NCBI RefSeq assembly: GCF_021401245.1 | Contig: NZ_JACBFY010000005.1 | Location: 124,001 to 188,000, forward strand | Reading direction: 5' to 3' | Origin: Pseudacidovorax sp. NFM-22 | GTDB taxonomy: Bacteria; Pseudomonadota; Gammaproteobacteria; Burkholderiales; Burkholderiaceae_C | DNA length: 64,000 nt | Part shown: in pieces, positions 60,234-64,000 of the stretch | How the letters are laid out: each line of letters opens with the position of its first letter | Numbering within the stretch: the stretch's first letter is position 1 | Made by a program: the position numbers and the translations under genes | The notes under the pieces: generated by a model | Database searches by the model: none | Seen by the model: the letters and a program-made list of their open reading frames with translations, nothing else | What the model was told of the DNA's origin: nothing

Positions 60234-61342
60234 CGGGACGCGGTGGTGGCCGCACGCGCACTGGCGGCGCTGGTCGGCGTCCAGAAGCCTTCGAGCTTGA
60301 GCTCCTTGAGCGCCTGGTTGACGAAGCGCGCATCGGCCCAGGTCTTGGGGTCGAAGCTCTGGCGCACGATGCCGGCGGCCTTCGCGCCTTCGATCACGTC
60401 GTCGAAGTGGGCCACGTAGCCTTCGTCCAGCAGCGGCGAATAGCGGGCCTTGATGTCGGTGCCCTCGAACTCGCTGGAGAAGAGCGGCACCGGCAGCCCG
60501 CTGATGTCGGCAAAGCGCTGGAACAGCGCGTCACGCGCGATCGCACCGCTGCTGGCGGCATGCGCCTGCTGCACCAGCACCTTGACGATGCGGGTCAGCG
60601 CCTCGGGATGTTGGGTGGCGAAGGCGTCGGTGGCGATCACGGTCGAATGGATGGCGTACAGGTCGCCACGGCCCTTGGTGCTGACCGGGATGTCGGCCGT
60701 GCCCGCCAGCTTGAGCAGCTGCAGGTCCGAGCCACCGAAGGTGGCGTCGATGTCCTTGCTCACCAGGGCCGCCTTGGAAGTGGGCCAGTCGAGGTTGGTG
60801 AAGCGCACGTCCTTCTCGGTCAGGCCCTCGGCCTTGAGCAGCCGGTCGAAGGGCAACTGGTAGGCGGTGCCGCGCAGCACGGCCACCCGCTTGCCCTTGA
60901 GGTCCTTGAAGCCCTGGATGTTGCTGCCCAGCGCCGTGGCCAGGTAGCTGTTGGCGCTGCGGCCGGAGGCGGCCACCAGCCGGGTCTTGAGGCCACTGGC
61001 ACGGCCGATGACGGCGGCCAGGTCGCCCAGGAACACCACGTCGAGCTGGCCGGTGGCGATGCCCTCGTTGATGGCGGGGCCGGCACCCTTGAAGAACTTC
61101 CACTCCACCTGCACGCCGTCCTTGGCGAATTCGGCCTCGATTGCCTTGGCCGCATAGGCCAGCGAAACGGGGCCGGCACCGGCGAAGGACTTGCCCTGGC
61201 TGCCCTGCTCGGGCGCGGCCAGGCGGATGACCTTGGGCAGGGCTGCGCCACTCTGGGCATGGGCGAGGGGCCAAGCCGTGGCGGCGAGGGCGAAGGCACC
61301 GGCGGCCAGGAAGGGGCGGCGACGGAGGAATGCGGCGGTCAT
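60230..61342 (-). CDS. ABC importer periplasmic binding protein, TauA/SsuA/AtsR-like
   Basis: 370 residues from the ATG at 61342. The signal peptide ends WPLAHAQS. Segments GAGPAINEGIATGQLDVVFL, LGDLAAVIGRASGLKTRLVA, LKGKRVAVLRGTAYQLPFDR and WPTSKAALVSKDIDATFGGS are typical of aliphatic sulfonate/sulfate ester binding proteins. It starts 94 nt after the dioxygenase gene stop and is coupled to the sulfatase gene. Ligand is probably a sulfate ester or sulfonate. Confidence 0.9.
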   Translation of the reverse strand: MTAAFLRRRPFLAAGAFALAATAWPLAHAQSGAALPKVIRLAAPEQGSQGKSFAGAGPVSLAYAAKAIEAEFAKDGVQVEWKFFKGAGPAINEGIATGQLDVVFLGDLAAVIGRASGLKTRLVAASGRSANSYLATALGSNIQGFKDLKGKRVAVLRGTAYQLPFDRLLKAEGLTEKDVRFTNLDWPTSKAALVSKDIDATFGGSDLQLLKLAGTADIPVSTKGRGDLYAIHSTVIATDAFATQHPEALTRIVKVLVQQAHAASSGAIARDALFQRFADISGLPVPLFSSEFEGTDIKARYSPLLDEGYVAHFDDVIEGAKAAGIVRQSFDPKTWADARFVNQALKELKLEGFWTPTSAASARAATTASR

Positions 61343-61436
61343 GCGGATGGGAGGAAGGAAGGAGTCGGGAATGCGGAACAGGGCGCTCGCCGGCCGCACG
61401 CGGCGCGAGCGCCTGCCGACCGGGCGGCGCGAAGGC

Positions 61437-62378
61437 TCAGGCGGTGGCCGTGGCCTCGTCGACCACCGCAGCGCGGGTGGTCTGCGTGGTGGGCGCGGTG
61501 CCGAAGGCGTTGAAGGTCACGCGCTGCGTCACCCGGCGATGCGGCCAGTAGTCGGTCAGGGCGTAGTGCTGGGTGCTGCGGTTGTCCCACACGGCGATGC
61601 CGTGGGGCTCCCACTTGTGCTGATGGACGAACTCGGGCTGCACGATCCATTCGCGCAGGAACTCGAGCAGCCCGCGGCCCTCGCGGAAGTGCACGCCATC
61701 GATGTGCTGGGTGAAGTTCTCGTTGACGAACAGCACCTTGCGGCCCGATTCGGGATGCACCTGCACCACCGGCCGCGACACCGGCGGGTACTTGCGCAGC
61801 GCATCGGCCACGCCCTGCAGGCCGGCGTACTTTTCCAGCGCCTGGCGCCAGCCGCTGATCTCCCAGGTGTGGGTGGCGGTCAGGCCTTCGAGGTAGGCCT
61901 GCAGGCCGGGCGACAGGGCCGCGAAGGCCTTGCTCAGGCTGGCCCACGCCGTATTGCCGCCCTGCGCCGGCAGCTCGGTGATCTGGATGACCGTGCCGTT
62001 GGGCGGCTGCGGCAGCCAGCTGAGGTCGCTGTGCCAGATGTTGATCTCGGGCGGGCGCTTCTCGTCGAACTCGATCACCTCGACGAAGGGATGGCCGTCC
62101 TTGCGCGGGAAGAAGGCGCCGGGCGCCAGCTCGCCGAAGACGGCGGCCAGTGCCACATGCTGCTCGGGCGTGAGCGGCTGGGCCGGGAAGAACAGCACCT
62201 CGAAGTCCAGCAGCGCCTGCTGCAGCTCGCGCCGCACCTCGGGGCCGATGGGCTGCGTCAGGTCCACGCCCTCGATGCGCGCCGCGAAGTTGGGCTGCTG
62301 CGGCTGCGGCCGGATGTGGCGGTAGCGCCCGGCGATGTCGACGGGCTCGATGCGGACGGGAAATTTCTGGACGGACAT
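61437..62378 (-). CDS. TauD/AtsK-type Fe(II)/2-oxoglutarate dioxygenase
   Basis: 313 residues from the ATG at 62378, AGGAG upstream. The iron triad is WHSDLSW (His116, Asp118) with distal His271 (DNRSTQHYAL); Arg282 or Arg286 in RRVTQRV would bind 2-oxoglutarate. FAARIEGVDLTQPI and WDNRSTQHYA are characteristic of TauD/TfdA proteins. TauD releases sulfite from taurine and AtsK cleaves alkyl sulfate esters. With a sulfatase in the same operon the AtsK-like role is more likely, but sequence alone does not decide. Confidence 0.92.
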   Translation of the reverse strand: MSVQKFPVRIEPVDIAGRYRHIRPQPQQPNFAARIEGVDLTQPIGPEVRRELQQALLDFEVLFFPAQPLTPEQHVALAAVFGELAPGAFFPRKDGHPFVEVIEFDEKRPPEINIWHSDLSWLPQPPNGTVIQITELPAQGGNTAWASLSKAFAALSPGLQAYLEGLTATHTWEISGWRQALEKYAGLQGVADALRKYPPVSRPVVQVHPESGRKVLFVNENFTQHIDGVHFREGRGLLEFLREWIVQPEFVHQHKWEPHGIAVWDNRSTQHYALTDYWPHRRVTQRVTFNAFGTAPTTQTTRAAVVDEATATA

Positions 62379-62403
62379 GGACCTCTCCTGTTGACGAAAC
62401 GAA

Positions 62404-63204
62404 TCAGGCCGCGACGGCGGCCTTGCCCTCCGCCACGGCCTCGGCAGGACCGGCGAACTCGGCCAGCACGGCATCCTTGATCTGCACGAAGGCCAGGTCG
62501 GCGCGGCGCCGCGGATGGGGCAGCGGCACCGGCACCACGCGCTGGATGCGCCCGGGCCGCGGCGCCATCACGACCACGCGGTCGCCGAGGAACACGGCCT
62601 CTTCCACGTCGTGCGTGACCAGCACGGTGGTGATGCCCTCGGCCTGCCAGATGCGCTGCAGCTCCTGCTGCAGGTGGGCGCGCGTCATGGCGTCGAGCGC
62701 GCCGAAAGGCTCGTCCAGCAGCAGCACCTCGGGCCGGCTGACCAGCGCGCGCGCAATGGCCACGCGCTGCGACATGCCGCCCGACAGCTGGTGCGGCCAG
62801 GCCCGCTCGAAGCCGCGCAGGCCCACCAGGGCGATGTGGTCGGCCACCTGGCGGGCCTTCTGCGCCTCGGTGAGCGGGGCGTTGATCAGGCCCAGCGCCA
62901 CGTTGTCCTGCACGGTGAGCCAGGGGAAGAGCCGGTGTTCCTGGAACACGATGCCGCGTTCCAGCCCGGTGCCGGCGATGGGCTTTCCGTCGAGCAGCAG
63001 CTGGCCGTCGAAGCCCGCCTCCAGCCCCACGATGAGCCGCAGCAGCGTGGACTTGCCGCAGCCGCTGGTGCCGACGATGCTGACGAATTCGCCGGGTGCG
63101 ATGTCCAGCGAGATGTCCTGCAGCACCGGCAGCGGCTGGCCCTCGACCTCGTACTGCTTGGAGAGATGGCGGATGGCCAGCGTGCCGGCTTCGGAACGGC
63201 TCAT
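62404..63204 (-). CDS. TauB/SsuB-type ABC importer ATPase
   Basis: 266 residues. Walker A GTSGCGKST, Q loop VFQEHRLFPWLTVQDNVALG, signature LSGGMSQR, Walker B VLLLDEPFGALDAMTR, switch VTHDVEEAVFLGDR. The EHRLFPWLTV and DEPFGALDAMTR wording is typical of nitrate/sulfonate/taurine importers. It starts 40 nt after the permease gene stop and precedes the dioxygenase gene by 25 nt. Confidence 0.95.
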   Translation of the reverse strand: MSRSEAGTLAIRHLSKQYEVEGQPLPVLQDISLDIAPGEFVSIVGTSGCGKSTLLRLIVGLEAGFDGQLLLDGKPIAGTGLERGIVFQEHRLFPWLTVQDNVALGLINAPLTEAQKARQVADHIALVGLRGFERAWPHQLSGGMSQRVAIARALVSRPEVLLLDEPFGALDAMTRAHLQQELQRIWQAEGITTVLVTHDVEEAVFLGDRVVVMAPRPGRIQRVVPVPLPHPRRRADLAFVQIKDAVLAEFAGPAEAVAEGKAAVAA

Positions 63205-63244
63205 GGGGAACCCGGATCGAAGAAGAAGGATGAAATGGGCGCCA

Positions 63245-64000
63245 TCACTGGAAGCGCGCCACGGACTGCCCGCGCCAGGCGAGCAGGCGCCGCTCGATGC
63301 GGGTGGCGATCCAGTTCAGCGCGAAGCCGACCAGCCCGACCACCACCACGCCGAAGAGCACCAGGTCCATCTTGAAATGCTCGCGGCCGTCGATCATGGT
63401 GTTGCCGATGCCCTGGCCCGAGACCAGCAGGTACTCGGCGCCCAGCGTGGCCAGCCACGCATAGATGAGCGCCAGGTGGATGCCCGCGAAGATCGATGGC
63501 GTCGCGCCCGGCAGCACCACGCGCCACAGCAGCTGCCAGCGGGTGAAGCGCAGCACTCGCGCCACCTCCACCAGCTCGCGCGGCACGCTGCGGATGCCTT
63601 CGTAGGTGTTGAGCACCACCGGGAAGAAGGCGGCCAGCGACAGGAAGGCGACCTTGGCCGCATCGCCCAGCCCGAACCACACGGAGATCAGCGGAATCCA
63701 GGCGAACAGCGAGATCTGCTTGAGCGTGTGGAAGCTTGGGCCCAGCGCGCGCTCTGCCGGCCGCGACAGGCCCAGCAGCAGCCCGAAGACAAGCCCGCCA
63801 CCGGCGCCGATGGCAAAGCCGGCCAGGTCGCGCCACAGGCTGGCGCCCAGCGCCACGCGCAGCTCGCCGCTGACGGTGTAGTCCACCGCGCGCTGCCACA
63901 CGGCCTGCGGCGACACCAGCAGGGGCGAATCGATCCAGCGGAACTGCACCGCCGCCCACCAGAGCAGCAGCAGGCCCAGGGGCAGCACCCAGCCGCGCAG
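63245..64000 (-). CDS. TauC/SsuC-type ABC permease (5' end outside window)
   Basis: The frame is open to the right edge (252 residues present); the GTG at 63988 is probably internal. About six helices, with LKQISLFAWIPLISVWFGLG, the EAA loop EVARVLRFTRWQLLWRVVLP and ATLGAEYLLVSGQGIGNTMI, the usual signature of SsuC/TauC permeases. First visible gene of the sulfate-ester operon; its promoter lies outside the window. Confidence 0.93.
   Translation of the reverse strand: MRGWVLPLGLLLLWWAAVQFRWIDSPLLVSPQAVWQRAVDYTVSGELRVALGASLWRDLAGFAIGAGGGLVFGLLLGLSRPAERALGPSFHTLKQISLFAWIPLISVWFGLGDAAKVAFLSLAAFFPVVLNTYEGIRSVPRELVEVARVLRFTRWQLLWRVVLPGATPSIFAGIHLALIYAWLATLGAEYLLVSGQGIGNTMIDGREHFKMDLVLFGVVVVGLVGFALNWIATRIERRLLAWRGQSVARFQ

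Noticed and set aside
1-64000. CRISPR array, tRNA, rRNA, insertion sequence or prophage
   Set aside because: Looked for direct repeats with spacers, cloverleaf-like segments, transposase or integrase motifs; none found.

Overview
The window reads as a chromosomal segment of a very GC-rich betaproteobacterium, most likely a Comamonadaceae member of the Variovorax/Acidovorax type. The reasons are two Bug-family periplasmic binding proteins, many LysR regulators, a phasin beside a MaoC-Pta fusion and acetate kinase, a PcaD-PcaC fusion, and dense ABC transporter operons with ATGA start/stop overlaps. No rRNA, tRNA, CRISPR array, transposase or phage gene was seen. The assignment is by gene content only.

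Layout: 0-4.2 kb is an acetyl-phosphate/polyhydroxyalkanoate-type block (ABC-2 permease end, phasin, MaoC-Pta, AckA, universal stress protein). 4.2-9.6 kb holds two divergent exported proteins: a Tat lipoprotein with SLH-like, metallo-beta-lactamase and cadherin-like parts, and a PAP2 acid phosphatase with an autotransporter-type tail. 9.6-17.5 kb has a metallophosphoesterase/MFS pair, an ArsB-type permease with a stand-alone CHASE3 protein, and an MFS/serine-hydrolase operon with a divergent LysR. 17.7-23.4 kb has a CysB-type regulator, a pcaB-pcaDC-Bug operon and its LysR. 23.4-24.4 kb contains a DUF1289 gene behind a run of five hairpins ending in an intrinsic terminator, then a RidA gene.

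24.5-30.8 kb is an amidase locus. An AraC-type regulator is fused in one reading frame to an acetamidase/formamidase; facing it is a second, free-standing acetamidase/formamidase, which is the last gene of an operon with an amino-acid-type ABC importer whose permease and ATPase are fused. This regulator-enzyme fusion is the most unusual single protein here.

31.0-40.5 kb and 50-64 kb are dominated by sulfur acquisition. metN-metI-metQ-mtnD-LLM monooxygenase runs leftward, and divergently an NlpA-family binding protein, two DszC/SfnB-like flavoproteins and an NtaA/DszA-like monooxygenase run rightward with 4-nt overlaps at every junction. Further right are another SfnB-like flavoprotein, another NlpA-type binding protein, and a sulfate-ester operon (TauC/TauB-type ABC importer, TauD-type dioxygenase, binding protein, arylsulfatase). 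An 18-bp motif (consensus near GCGAAANNCNTCGTTGGC) recurs before four of these transcription units and may mark a shared regulon, possibly under a CysB-type regulator such as the one at 17.7 kb.

42.8-50.7 kb is a metal/peptide import locus: a peptide/nickel-type ABC importer with a two-ATPase fusion, NikR, and a TonB-dependent receptor preceded by a NikR-operator-like inverted repeat. A UvrA-like ATPase, a 150-bp palindromic repeat and a succinate/acetate CoA-transferase fill the remainder.
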